NCBI RefSeq assembly: GCF_014192095.1
Contig: NZ_JACHXN010000009.1
Span: 1 to 64,000 of the forward strand
Direction of reading: 5' to 3'
Length of the DNA stretch: 64,000 nucleotides
Origin: Phyllobacterium trifolii
GTDB taxonomy: Bacteria; Pseudomonadota; Alphaproteobacteria; Rhizobiales; Rhizobiaceae
Part shown: positions 48,273-57,036 of the stretch, piece after piece
How the letters are laid out: each line of letters opens with the position of its first letter
Position numbering within the stretch: position 1 is the first letter of the stretch
The notes under the pieces: generated by a model
What the model saw: only the letters and a program-made list of their open reading frames with translations
The model's database searches: none
What the model was told of the DNA's origin: nothing
Translations under genes and position numbers: made by a program

Positions 48273-48800
48273 ATGCGAAATTTCATGACACTCATTGCAG
48301 CAACGTCAGCAGCAGTTTTGTCTGCGACGGCAGCCTACGCACAAGACGCAAATCCTCTTCCCAAGGCCAGTGATGTGCTTGTCCGTTATGGGGACGATAT
48401 CGAGGGCTGGACCGTCTATACAAATAAAACCCGCGGAGACTGCTTGATCGTGCGCTCGGATGGCCCAAGTTCGGTGCAAATGGGCGTTACCGCAGATCAG
48501 GCGGTCGGGTATCTCGGCGTGTTCACGAAGCAGGATATCGGCCTGAAAAACGGGAACACCTCAGACATCTTCGTCTCCATAGACGGCAATCTCTACAAGG
48601 GTGTGGCCACCACCACGAGCGGAGAACTCAAGGGCGGACTTTCTGGCGGCTACATCCTGACAGAAGACCCGAAGTTCAAGCGCGACGTGGCGAAGAAATA
48701 CACAATGATCGTGTTTCCGGAAACCAAGGGAACGTTCGTCGTCGATCTGAAGGGGACTTACAAGGCAATGGCAGCGGGAAAAAAGTGCCTCAAGCATTGA
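48273..48800 (+). CDS. Periplasmic protein of unknown function, 175 aa
   Basis: GAGGGG precedes the ATG at 48273, which gives a clean Sec signal peptide (MRNFMTLIAATSAAVLSATA, cut after AYA). Longer frames from 48174 would bury it. The mature protein has a WTVYTNKTRGDCLIVR segment, a central Gly-rich part (ELKGGLSGGYIL) and a C-terminal Cys (KKCLKH); the two cysteines may form a disulfide. The family is not recognised. Its upstream 19-bp element ties it to the sulfatase genes. Confidence 0.75.
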   Translation: MRNFMTLIAATSAAVLSATAAYAQDANPLPKASDVLVRYGDDIEGWTVYTNKTRGDCLIVRSDGPSSVQMGVTADQAVGYLGVFTKQDIGLKNGNTSDIFVSIDGNLYKGVATTTSGELKGGLSGGYILTEDPKFKRDVAKKYTMIVFPETKGTFVVDLKGTYKAMAAGKKCLKH

Positions 48801-48994
48801 CCGCGCGCTGGTAAGCGAATGCACTTGCGGTCGGGTTCTTCTCGTTTTGGCCTTAACTGCGCAGAATGGGTTGCTATGCCGCCAGTTGTCCGTATCCCGT
48901 GAAATCATAGCGAAATTTCTTCACACAACGAGGCATTACGGCGGGACCTGCATGTGTTCCAAAACCAGGCCCGTTGCCTCTGGACGGCGTCGCG

Positions 48995-49132
48995 AAGATC
49001 AATATGGCCGTATGATCGACCGCAATCCCACGCTCGGCCATCATCTCCTCAAGATTGCGCAGGCTCAGATTGTATCCCACGGCGATGTAGCCCCGCTTCA
49101 TATTCAGGCCAATACGTTACCTGGAATTTCAT
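48995..49132 (-). mobile_element. Mosaic of two transposase fragments (IS5-like and IS6-like)
   Basis: From ATG 49132, 19 codons resemble the N-terminus of IS5-type transposases (KFQVTYWPEYEAGLHRRG). Directly after it, in another frame, about 25 codons match the N-terminal region of IS6-type transposases (LSLRNLEEMMAERGIAVDHT). Neither has its catalytic domain. This is debris of repeated insertion and deletion. Confidence 0.6.
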
Positions 49133-49389
49133 CTTCCGGACGTGACGACGGCGAGCAGCATTTGTGTTTGTGGACAACAATCGACGTGAAAACGATCCAA
49201 TCTGCCTATCGCCGAACCGTTAAAAACCATTCATGTACCAACGCCGTGGGACATGGCATTTCCGAGCCCCAGCGCGGTCCTGCCACCTAGCTGCCATTTG
49301 ATCAATTACGCAACGTTTTACCGTAACGTACTTCTGCTACCTACCCGAATGCCTATGATCATCTTAGTCCATCTAAGACGCGAGGTGCG

Positions 49390-49711
49390 ATGGGATACAG
49401 GCAGACTAGACGCAATTTTTTCAAAGCGCTGTATCAGCAAGTTCGGGTGGTTTGGCCGATCTTGTCCGGGATCATCGCAGTGATGGTGGTGTGCGGGCTT
49501 CTGGCCGGGTGGATCGAAGGCTGGCGCGTGACCGACACTCTCTACCTTCGTTACAGGTCTCACCATTGTCTATGGCGATCTGACGCCGCAACATTTTTCA
49601 TCGCGCGTTTTAGCTATTGTGATCGGCTTTTGCGGCATCATCCTGACTGGGCTGGTCGTGGCGGTCAGCGTGGAGGCATTACGTTCGACGGTCGTTGAGA
49701 GCAGTCCATAA
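49390..49711 (+). pseudogene. Two-helix potassium channel gene broken in the pore region
   Basis: The frame from ATG 49390 (GAGG upstream) encodes the first helix (VVWPILSGIIAVMVVCGLLA) up to VTDTLY. The next frame, ending at 49711, supplies FVTGLTIVYGDLTP and the second helix (VLAIVIGFCGIILTGLVVAV). These are the parts of an Ion_trans_2 channel. About five bases seem to be missing near 49545. The filter reads TIVYGD instead of the usual T-[VI]-G-Y-G-D. The product should be non-functional unless the break is an assembly error. Confidence 0.75.
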
Positions 49712-49754
49712 CCGTGCCTGCGCTTTTTGTGTCTTTTGCCGGAATGGAGGGGTC

Positions 49755-50846
49755 ATGAACCATCTGTGGCAAGAAATCCAGCACAACCCGATCCTTTGGC
49801 TGCTCGCCCTCGTGCCCTTTGTTTTTGCGGCGAAGATGGCCAGCCCGGAAGCGCACACGCTGCTTTTTCTGCTCGCGGTATTGGCCATCATTCCGCTGGC
49901 GACTCTGCTCAGTCACGCGACCGAGTCCATTGCGGTCAAAACCGGCGATGCGGTCGGTGGCCTCCTCAATGCAACGCTCGGCAATCTCACCGAACTCATC
50001 ATTGCGCTGGCCGCACTGCGCCTTGGCCAGTTCACCCTGGTCAAGGCTTCCGTGGCTGGAGCAATTGTTGCCAACACCCTGTTTATGTTAGGAGCATCTT
50101 TCCTGCTTGGGGGACTGAAGTACCACATTCAGGATTACAATCGCGTCAATGCGCGTCTGCAAACAAGCCTGCTGTTTCTGGCCACCGTGGCCCTGATTAT
50201 CCCCTCAGCAGTTGCCTCTGCCGATTATGAAGTGCCGTCGGAGTTCATGCAAAAACTGAGCGTCGGCCTCTCAGTCGTCCTGATCATCGTCTATGGACTG
50301 GGTCTCGTATTCTCACTCAAGAGCCACAGCGAACTCTTCGGCAGCACAGAAGAGGCTTCGGAGGAGCAGCCTTGGCCGCTCAATGTGGCCCTTGCTACAC
50401 TGGCCGGTGTGACGGTGTTGGTGGCGCTCGTCAGCGAGGTCTTTGTCGAATCGGTTCAGGAAGCGGCGGTGACATTCGGAATGACGCCCGCATTCGTGGG
50501 CTTTATCGTCGTGGCGTTAGTAGGCGGTGCGGCGGAAATGGCATCAGCCTTTTCGGGCGCTCGCAAGAACAGGCTCGATCTGAGCGTTGGCATTGCGCTT
50601 GGAAGTGCTGCACAAATCGCCCTATTCGTTGCGCCAGTCCTCGTGTTGCTGAGTTACGTCATCGGGCCAGCGCCGATGGACCTGCAATTCTGGCCGGGCG
50701 CGGTCGTCATGGTGCTCATCGCTACGATGACGGCCACCATCGTCACCAATGGCGGGCACTCCACATGGTTCGTGGGTGTGTTGATGTTAATGGTTTACCT
50801 CATTCTTGCAATGACGCTGTATTTGCTGCCGCCTGGCGGGCAGTAG
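49755..50846 (+). CDS. Calcium/proton (Ca2+:cation) antiporter, CaxA/ChaA type, 363 aa
   Basis: An inner-membrane exchanger with about 10-11 helices. The first alpha repeat holds LNATLGNLTELI (71-82) and the second holds VALVGGAAEMASAF, the acidic ion-binding motifs of the CaCA superfamily. An acidic loop (FGSTEEASEEQ) joins the halves. The ATG at 49755 has GGAGGGG upstream; the frame from 49695 is longer but less likely. It follows the broken potassium channel on the same strand and may once have shared its transcript. It probably exports Ca2+ or other cations. Confidence 0.88.
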   Translation: MNHLWQEIQHNPILWLLALVPFVFAAKMASPEAHTLLFLLAVLAIIPLATLLSHATESIAVKTGDAVGGLLNATLGNLTELIIALAALRLGQFTLVKASVAGAIVANTLFMLGASFLLGGLKYHIQDYNRVNARLQTSLLFLATVALIIPSAVASADYEVPSEFMQKLSVGLSVVLIIVYGLGLVFSLKSHSELFGSTEEASEEQPWPLNVALATLAGVTVLVALVSEVFVESVQEAAVTFGMTPAFVGFIVVALVGGAAEMASAFSGARKNRLDLSVGIALGSAAQIALFVAPVLVLLSYVIGPAPMDLQFWPGAVVMVLIATMTATIVTNGGHSTWFVGVLMLMVYLILAMTLYLLPPGGQ

Positions 50847-50935
50847 CGGACGTCTCCCACAGTTCTTGAATGACCTTCTTGGCGGATTGCGGAAGGTTGG
50901 CCACTATTGGCGGTTGCATGCGAGCAGTCCGAGTA

Positions 50936-52612
50936 TCAACCACCGTCGGCGGCGGGCCGCGAGGAAGTGAGATATCGCAGAAGGCCGGCTTCGGCAGTGG
51001 GAAACATGCGATCCTTACCAACATGGTTGGCGAAGCCGGACCTCCGGACGTAGTCAAGCACATCCGGATTCAGGCCAGCCAACCATATCGCAACTCCCTC
51101 TTCCGCAAAGCGGCGTTCGCCATCGATCATCATTTGCAGCGCAGAATATTCGATATCGAAGACCCGGCTGAAGTCGAGCATCAGGACGCCTGGCTTGTCT
51201 TTGGCAACGAGTTCCCGGATACGGTCGCCGACCTGCTGGGCGTTTGCGAAGAACAGTCTTCCTTCCGGACGCACGATCAGAAGACCCTCGAAGGTTTCGT
51301 CATCCGGATGCTCTGGCGATGCTGGGCGCAGCAGGTCCTCCCCCCGTTTGCGGCCGATCACGTGGATGCGCGGACGTGCCGCCTGACTGGACAGGCCAAT
51401 CAGCGACAGCACGATCGCAACGACGATGCCCTGAAGCGTACCGAATGCGAGCACGCCGAGGAAGGCCGCGAGCGCCCATCGGAACTCCATCGTTCGCACC
51501 TTGCGGATCGATGCGAATTCGAGCGGCTGGATCAGACCAATTGAATAGACGATCACGATCGCCGCGAGCACAGCCTGCGGCAGAAGCCCCAAGAGCGGGG
51601 CAAGAGCCAGCATGGTTGCCGCAGAAGCAGCAGCCGTGACGAGAGATGCCTTCTGCGTCTGCCCTCCGACGGCGCGCACCACCGCCGTCTGCGATGTCCC
51701 GCCGCCGGCGGGCATGGCTCCGAAGAAAGCGCCAGACAGGTTGGCCGCGCCAACGGCGAGAAGTTCCCGGTTCGCCCTGATCGGCGGATCCGAACGGACA
51801 GCAAAGGCCCTGCCGGCGGCAATCGTCTCCGTAAAGCTCATTAGCGCTATACCGATGGCCCCGGGGAGCAGCGTAATCACGAGGTCCGGGGTTGGCAGGG
51901 TTATGGAAGGCAACGATTGGGGAATGAGACCGACCGTTGCCACACCGGCACCGCTCAGACCACCGAACCAGGAAACGGCGATTCCGGCGGCGACCACCGC
52001 CAGCGGCGCGGGCGAGTGCGGCCAGATGCGTTCCGTAATCAGGAGCACGACTAGGGCCGTGACCCCAAGTACCAGCGTCGCAAAGGAGCTCTCGGGAAGG
52101 TGCTGGACGAGACTAAGCACGTCGCGGAAGAAGCCCTCTTTCGCTATGTGGATGCCGAAGAGCTTCGGCACCTGATCAAGCACGATCACGAGGCCGATGC
52201 CGGCCTTGAAGCCGGTCAGTACCGGCGTTGAAATCAGGTTTGCCACGAACCCGAGACGAAGGACAGAAGCGACAACAAGCAGGGCTCCGGTCAGGGCGGT
52301 GAGGGTCGCAGTCGCTGTGATCAGCTTTGCGGGGTCTCCGTCAGGCACCGCCATACCCAGCTCTGCGGCGGCGAGTATCGCCAGAGTGGTAGTTGAGCTG
52401 GTGCTCAGGACCCGTGACGTGCCCAGAAGGGCATAAACGATCATCGGAACAAAGGCGGTGTAAAGCCCTACGCTGACTGGCAGGCCAGCCACCGTCGCAT
52501 AGGCCATGGCTTTCGGCAGGACAACCGCCGCCGCCGTGAGCCCAGCGACCAGGTCGGGACGCAGCCCGTGGTCAGGCTTGTGAGATGGATTGTCCGAGCC
52601 GTGGGGTGCCAT
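50936..52612 (-). CDS. SulP-family anion (sulfate-type) permease with STAS domain, 558 aa
   Basis: About 10-12 membrane segments carry SulP landmarks (PKAMAYATVAGLPVSVGLYT; GTSRVLSTSSTTT; FFGAMPAGGGTSQTAV). A cytoplasmic C-terminal STAS domain follows (about 440-545; GVLMLDFSRVFDIEYSALQM). AGGAG lies nine bases before the ATG. Family members carry sulfate, bicarbonate or other anions. The neighbouring sulfatases make uptake of released sulfate the natural guess, which is inference. Confidence 0.9.
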   Translation of the reverse strand: MAPHGSDNPSHKPDHGLRPDLVAGLTAAAVVLPKAMAYATVAGLPVSVGLYTAFVPMIVYALLGTSRVLSTSSTTTLAILAAAELGMAVPDGDPAKLITATATLTALTGALLVVASVLRLGFVANLISTPVLTGFKAGIGLVIVLDQVPKLFGIHIAKEGFFRDVLSLVQHLPESSFATLVLGVTALVVLLITERIWPHSPAPLAVVAAGIAVSWFGGLSGAGVATVGLIPQSLPSITLPTPDLVITLLPGAIGIALMSFTETIAAGRAFAVRSDPPIRANRELLAVGAANLSGAFFGAMPAGGGTSQTAVVRAVGGQTQKASLVTAAASAATMLALAPLLGLLPQAVLAAIVIVYSIGLIQPLEFASIRKVRTMEFRWALAAFLGVLAFGTLQGIVVAIVLSLIGLSSQAARPRIHVIGRKRGEDLLRPASPEHPDDETFEGLLIVRPEGRLFFANAQQVGDRIRELVAKDKPGVLMLDFSRVFDIEYSALQMMIDGERRFAEEGVAIWLAGLNPDVLDYVRRSGFANHVGKDRMFPTAEAGLLRYLTSSRPAADGG

Positions 52613-52729
52613 TGCGCAACGCTCCTATTGTCCGTGGTGCAGCTGTCGAACCAGTCGCTTCGGTACGCGCATCACAGGCGCTGGATCGCAACATTGCTAG
52701 GTCCCCAAGTATTCGCAAATCTCCCTCAG

Positions 52730-53131
52730 TCAGTTGCAGCCTCTGTTGAGAAAGAATCGTTCCACCGATCTGAGAGCGCTGCCTGAATATTCCTGCGGAT
52801 CCAGATCGGCTATCAAATCGGAGAACGCAAGATTTGCGTTGGGACTGTCGATATATCTCTGAAGCAGTGCGCAATGCTTGTTTTCCTTTGCGACACGCAG
52901 GGCGACAGCTTCAAGGAACCCGATGCAAAAACCGTGTTTCAGCTCGTCTCGCCTGTCTCTGCACATTGCCTGAAGTTTGGCGAAGGTCGGCTCGTCTGCG
53001 AGCGCAGGGTTACCGAAGCTCGCGCCAAGCACGAGGGTCAGGGCAATAGTCGTTCCAATGGTTCGACGGACCCTTATACGCGCGCTTTCTTTCTTACCGG
53101 CCTTCTCGGCATCGCGGACAACAGACGGCAT
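52730..53131 (-). CDS. Secreted cysteine-containing protein, Rap1a/Tai-like, 133 aa
   Basis: GGAGGTG lies just before the ATG at 53131. The N-terminus is basic and followed by a hydrophobic signal (IGTTIALTLVLGASFGNPAL). The mature domain of about 85 residues has cysteines in QAMCRDR, KHGFCIGFLEAV, NKHCALL and the last residues NRGC, likely forming two disulfides. The FCIGFLEAV helix resembles Rap1a/Tai immunity proteins, but the match is weak and no effector gene is nearby. Function is uncertain. Confidence 0.6.
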   Translation of the reverse strand: MPSVVRDAEKAGKKESARIRVRRTIGTTIALTLVLGASFGNPALADEPTFAKLQAMCRDRRDELKHGFCIGFLEAVALRVAKENKHCALLQRYIDSPNANLAFSDLIADLDPQEYSGSALRSVERFFLNRGCN

Positions 53132-53229
53132 TTTCCACCTCCAGACTTCTGGGCAAACGTCGTTTACCGCCTGCAGCGGCAATCGCATGGATTGGCGGCG
53201 CGAAGCGGCCGACCATCAACAAAGCCGTC

Positions 53230-53703
53230 TCAAACGCGATCTGAACCCCAGTTCAGGAAGAAGCCGACATCGCCGGGCATTCCGCCGGGGAAACTGATGA
53301 CCATCGCCTTGAGCTTGAAACCCTGCGGCTTGGCAAGTCTCTGATAGCGGTCATAAAATTCCTTTGCCTTGCCTTGCAGTGTTTCCGGCCAGTCCTTGTC
53401 GCCGCTGTTTATTGCACGACCGCTGTCCGAACAAAGATCCGATGAAAAGCTATAGACCATAGCCTCGAATTTACCCGCCTGGACTGCATTTGCCACAAGC
53501 CGGCGAACCGCGAGGACGTCTTCTTCGCTGACGTGGTTCTTGAGGAAATCTTCGGCGAAGTCGGTAGCCTTCTTCTCCTGTATTGCCTTTGCTTTGGCCT
53601 GTTTTTCGTCTTCCTCCCTTGCCCGCCGAATGACTTCCTTGCGAATCTCCTCTGCGCTGGGGGGCATCGCGTTCAAATCTAGGGGTTCTTTCTTCTCTGG
53701 CAT
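53230..53703 (-). CDS. Hypothetical protein with charged coiled N-terminus, 157 aa
   Basis: The start at 53703 (AGGA upstream) gives MPEKKEPLDLNAMPPSAEEI, a long charged helix (residues 15-50) and a folded C-terminal domain (about 55-157; GKFEAMVYSFSSDLCSDSGR; LKAMVISFPGGMPGDVGFFL). A TTG start at 53751 is possible. No signal or membrane segment is present. The family is not recognised. Confidence 0.7.
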   Translation of the reverse strand: MPEKKEPLDLNAMPPSAEEIRKEVIRRAREEDEKQAKAKAIQEKKATDFAEDFLKNHVSEEDVLAVRRLVANAVQAGKFEAMVYSFSSDLCSDSGRAINSGDKDWPETLQGKAKEFYDRYQRLAKPQGFKLKAMVISFPGGMPGDVGFFLNWGSDRV

Positions 53704-53842
53704 CTGCTTGATCCTTTTTGGACTAATTTGTTTAACGGAGATCGCCTTCAAGCCACGTCGGGGACTACGGCGGCGGTAGCCTCTGGCGCGATATAGTCGT
53801 CGGGCCGCTTTTTCCGCTTGCCAAGATCCGGTGCGTCAAATT

Positions 53843-54460
53843 TTACCCGTTCGTAAGGGATCGACTTACGCCCGGCGCAAACCAGGCTGCTCGCGCCGCT
53901 GCCTTTCGTTCGGTCCACGCTTTCACACGACCTTCGAGCTTCACCCACCGTCTGTCACATTCACCGTTATGGTGTTTGCATCCAGCATCGCATCTCGCTT
54001 GAAAGCGAGCTCAATCCGCTTCTTGATATCAACTATGGTTGCCACCCGAACGACCTTGCTTGTTGGAAACGCTAGGTAAACGCCAGATGGCACTTTCGGC
54101 AGCGTCTTTCTGATACTGGCATTCGAGCCTGGTCAGATGCACCCATCCTTGTCTTACTTCCACTTGTACCTTGTTTTCCGGAATCACGATGTTCCAGTTC
54201 AGCATGTCGACGGTTCGCCGGGCAATCTCTTCATCCGTTGTGGCATGCACGTTTGCGGGTGCCACTTCGATTTCCTGAACGACGGCTTTTACACCCTTCA
54301 CGTGCAATGCCGCATCGCGCACGGACATTCGCTGAGCAAAGGACATAACGTTACCGCTTAAAGTGACGATTCCGTCTTTGACGGCGACACCCAGATTGGC
54401 GGCATCGATGCTCGGTTCGTAGTCAAGTTCGTCGATGATACTTAAAGAACGGTCTGACAT
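53843..54460 (-). pseudogene. BON-domain protein broken by at least two frameshifts
   Basis: From ATG 54460 (GGAGGG upstream) two BON domains are intact (AVKDGIVTLSGNVMSFAQRM; VQVEVRQGWVHLTRLECQYQ). The frame stops at 54029 after LPSVSNKQGR. The third domain continues in another frame (VVRVATIVDIKKRIELAFKR ... TVNVTDGG), stops, then resumes in a third frame (VKLEGRVKAWTERKAA) and ends at 53843. Intact relatives have three BON repeats and bind membranes or act in osmotic stress. A truncated two-domain protein might still be made. Confidence 0.75.
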
Positions 54461-54812
54461 GAAACCCTCCTTAGCAGCAAAATATTTGGCCTTTATATCC
54501 CACCAATGTTGGAGCCAGTCATTGATCCAGCGCAATGCAGGGTGGGTAAATTTATCCCAGCAACGAAGTCTCTAGACCGTTCAATCGCAATAGCGCGGCA
54601 TATTGATCCGAATCAATGCTGCCGGATCGAGATCATGGTTTGATAATTCATTGTCTGCGGTCGCGCCAAGCCTTCTGGCAGGAAACCGGAAAGCAGATCT
54701 GATTAGTGATGCGACGTCTGGACATTGGGCAAGTTGCGTTGTGCGTTTCTGGAGTGTGCCCAGGCGTGAGCGGCAACGAGGTCTCTGCAACCTCAGATAA
54801 AGGAGAAAGAAT
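54461..54812. other. 352-base divergent promoter region
   Basis: This lies between the BON relic and the Hsp20 gene, which face away from each other. No gene is seen. It should hold both promoters; no clear heat-shock promoter or RNA thermometer could be recognised by eye. Confidence 0.4.
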
Positions 54813-55343
54813 ATGGCCGATAAAATGACCAAACTACCAATCAAGTTCGACAAGAAAACGAGTGTCACTTCAAGTTCGCCGCGATCAACATTCGAGAACT
54901 TGCGGCATGAAATCGATCGGATTTTCGATGACTTCAGTCCTTCCTCGTGGCGGTTTCCGTTCGGACGGTCGGTCTTCGGGCTTGACGTTCCTCTTCCCGC
55001 AGCATGGCAGATAGCGCCGGCGACCGATATGGTCGAGAAGGACAAGGAATACGAGATTTCGGCAGAACTTCCAAGAATGGATGAAAAGGATCTCGAGATC
55101 AAACTTTCAAACCTTAGCTTGTCCATCAAGGGCGAAAAAAGCGAGGAGAAGGAAGAGCACGAAAAGGACTATTATCTTTCTGAACGACGCTATGGATCCT
55201 TTCACCGCGTCTTCCAACTGCCTGAAGGGGTGGATGCGGACAAGATAGAGGCGAGTTTTTCCAAAGGCGTACTCAAGCTGAAGCTGCCCAAAACCGCTCA
55301 GGCGCAGAAAACCAACAAGAGGATTGCCATCAAGGCAGCATGA
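54813..55343 (+). CDS. Hsp20/alpha-crystallin small heat-shock protein, 176 aa
   Basis: GGAG precedes the ATG. The N-terminal arm (residues 1-65; FENLRHEIDRIFDDFSPSSW) is followed by the alpha-crystallin domain (about 66-160). The domain shows the usual strands (DKEYEISAELPRMDEKDLEI; RRYGSFHRVFQLPEGVDADK) and ends in the signature GVLKLKLPK. These oligomeric chaperones hold unfolded proteins for later refolding. It stands alone with its own hairpin downstream. Confidence 0.93.
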   Translation: MADKMTKLPIKFDKKTSVTSSSPRSTFENLRHEIDRIFDDFSPSSWRFPFGRSVFGLDVPLPAAWQIAPATDMVEKDKEYEISAELPRMDEKDLEIKLSNLSLSIKGEKSEEKEEHEKDYYLSERRYGSFHRVFQLPEGVDADKIEASFSKGVLKLKLPKTAQAQKTNKRIAIKAA

Positions 55344-55437
55344 ACTGCGCTTGCGCACCAAGCGGTGCCCTGACGTCAATAAGGGAAGGGTATGAACAAA
55401 ACCTTCGAATGTAGAAATGCGCCGTTGTCGTGCGGAA

Positions 55438-55467
55438 CGCTGTCTGAAGCCTTAGCCTCAGACAGCG
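55438..55467 (+). terminator. Hairpin downstream of the Hsp20 gene
   Basis: A perfect ten-base stem (CGCTGTCTGA with TCAGACAGCG) and a ten-base loop lie 95 bases past the Hsp20 stop. No U-run follows, so it may act as a weak terminator or 3' stabiliser. Confidence 0.5.
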
Positions 55468-55953
55468 CTTGAAAGAACGTCGCCGTCATCGCCGTTCCAA
55501 TGATCAATACTATGATCGCAGGCCATCAGGTCGAGCTCACATTTACCGTGGTACAGGCCGATCGATACGGGGACAGACGGTGCCGCTCGCGACTTAAGGC
55601 AAGGTCTCACACACACCCGGCAGTCGCCTCGTCGGCATCGGCCGCGGCACCAGCTTGGGCATCTTTGCAGAAAGTCTGCGCCGGGACGATTAGGATGAGA
55701 AATGACTGCTGCAATGGTCAATTGGCTTCTGTTTTCCACGTCGTCTGGCAATCAATTAGGCCCGGAATTTTCCGATGCTTATGATTTCCTGCTGATCGCG
55801 GTTTCGAACCTGCATCCCTGGGGCGGATCGATCGAAACAAGCCTTCGCTACAGATCAAGCGCACTGGCCGATTGAGGGCTGGTGCGCGCTCTGGCGCATC
55901 GCGGTTCTCATTCACCGATCTTTGTGAATTGACTTCGCCTATTTCGAACGCGG
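55468..55953. other. 486 bases without a gene
   Basis: Only short frames without ribosome sites are seen. No repeat or RNA gene is recognised. Confidence 0.4.
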
Positions 55954-56157
55954 CTATTGCCGCCCTACGTCAAGTCGGACGGACACGCTATCCTCGGCAG
56001 GGATCAGCTTCCCTTGTGCCACAATCGCCGCATCCAGCTTTCCCTTTTCAAGAGCCAGCAACTCCAGGAGAACGTGCCTTTTGAAATCGTCTTTCTCTCT
56101 CAGGAGCAAACCAGTAAAGTTGTTAATGTTTTCTGTCGCTATAAAAACGCTACTCAT
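55954..56157 (-). CDS. Hypothetical small protein, 67 aa
   Basis: GAGG precedes the ATG at 56157. The product is soluble and amphipathic (NINNFTGLLLREKDDFKRHV; LLELLALEKGKLDAAI), with no signal. The coding look of the helices supports it over the longer frame from 56220. The family is not recognised. Confidence 0.5.
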   Translation of the reverse strand: MSSVFIATENINNFTGLLLREKDDFKRHVLLELLALEKGKLDAAIVAQGKLIPAEDSVSVRLDVGRQ

Positions 56158-56417
56158 AGGGGTTGCCTCGCTTTCATGATTGGAGGCGGGAACCAGCATC
56201 TGAGGAAGGCTAGTAGACAATATTTATACCTATCGAAGGCTGCTTCGGTTGGGATGCATCCTCTTCTCCGACTGGAGTTGATGTTAATCCTGGCGGACAG
56301 CAAGTCAACTGTGACAGACAATTACAGACCGCCGCTTTTGTGTTTCCCCACTGTCGTATTCAACCTTAGCCGCTTTACCATGTTGTCCTGAACATGCGAA
56401 TTGAGCCACTCTGCAAT

Positions 56418-56664
56418 CTAGGCAATAAAGCTTCGCTCCGCTTCAGAATGCAGGTCTGTTTCCTCCATCTCGCTACGCGCTTGCGATTGATAAACGCGCC
56501 CGGAGGTCGCTGCCCTGTTCTCGAGTGGGAGGATGCACTTCGAACGTGACGTTGACCGGAATGAGATTGAGCAGTTCGGCATCGCCATCGTTGCGCGGAA
56601 CAAGGGCCTTCGCGCCATCACAGACGACCAGCCATGTGCTTCGTGGGATTTTAACGTATTCCAT
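56418..56664 (-). pseudogene. Host-attachment (baeRF-like) protein relic
   Basis: The frame from 56664 begins like this family (YVKIPRSTWLVVCDGAKALV; DAELLNLIPV; HPPTREQGSD). It loses frame, and the following SGRVYQSQ ... MEETDLHSEAERSFIA is in the next frame, ended by a stop at 56418. Weak similarity goes on past that stop (IAEWLNSHVQ). One indel plus a nonsense codon explain it. Intact relatives are about 140-150 residues. Confidence 0.7.
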
Positions 56665-57036
56665 CTTGCCTCTCCCTCTTTTGAATAATTCAGACGTCGG
56701 CGTGCAGGGTTCATTCGCATGTGTGACAAAATTACCCTGCCGCCAACATTTTCCCGGGTGAGGAAGGTTTTTCGGCTTCTATGTTTGCTCCCTTAGGCGT
56801 CTCCGTTTTCAGCACTTGCCGCTAAGGGCGCCGTAGGCGAGATCGAACGTAGAACGGGGATCGCACCCATCGTTCGCGGTGATCGCGGTCAACGCGCTTT
56901 TCGCAACCGGCGCGAGCAGCAGAAAGTTCGCTGAACACGTTGGCTACGGACCTTTGCGCGAGCCGATCACGACAAAGGGCGGCGGTACCTTCTTCGCAGT
57001 CGCCAGCTTAGAAAAGAATGGTTGTTCCGCATGGAA
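56665..57036. other. 372 bases without a gene
   Basis: This lies between the cytochrome c gene and the host-attachment relic. No credible frame, repeat or strong hairpin is seen. Confidence 0.4.

Noticed and set aside
53748-53948. 66-codon minus-strand frame
   Set aside because: It mostly overlaps the broken third BON domain in another frame and has no ribosome site of its own.
55800-55820. Possible tRNA T-loop (TTCGAACC)
   Set aside because: No matching acceptor, anticodon or D-arm can be folded around it.
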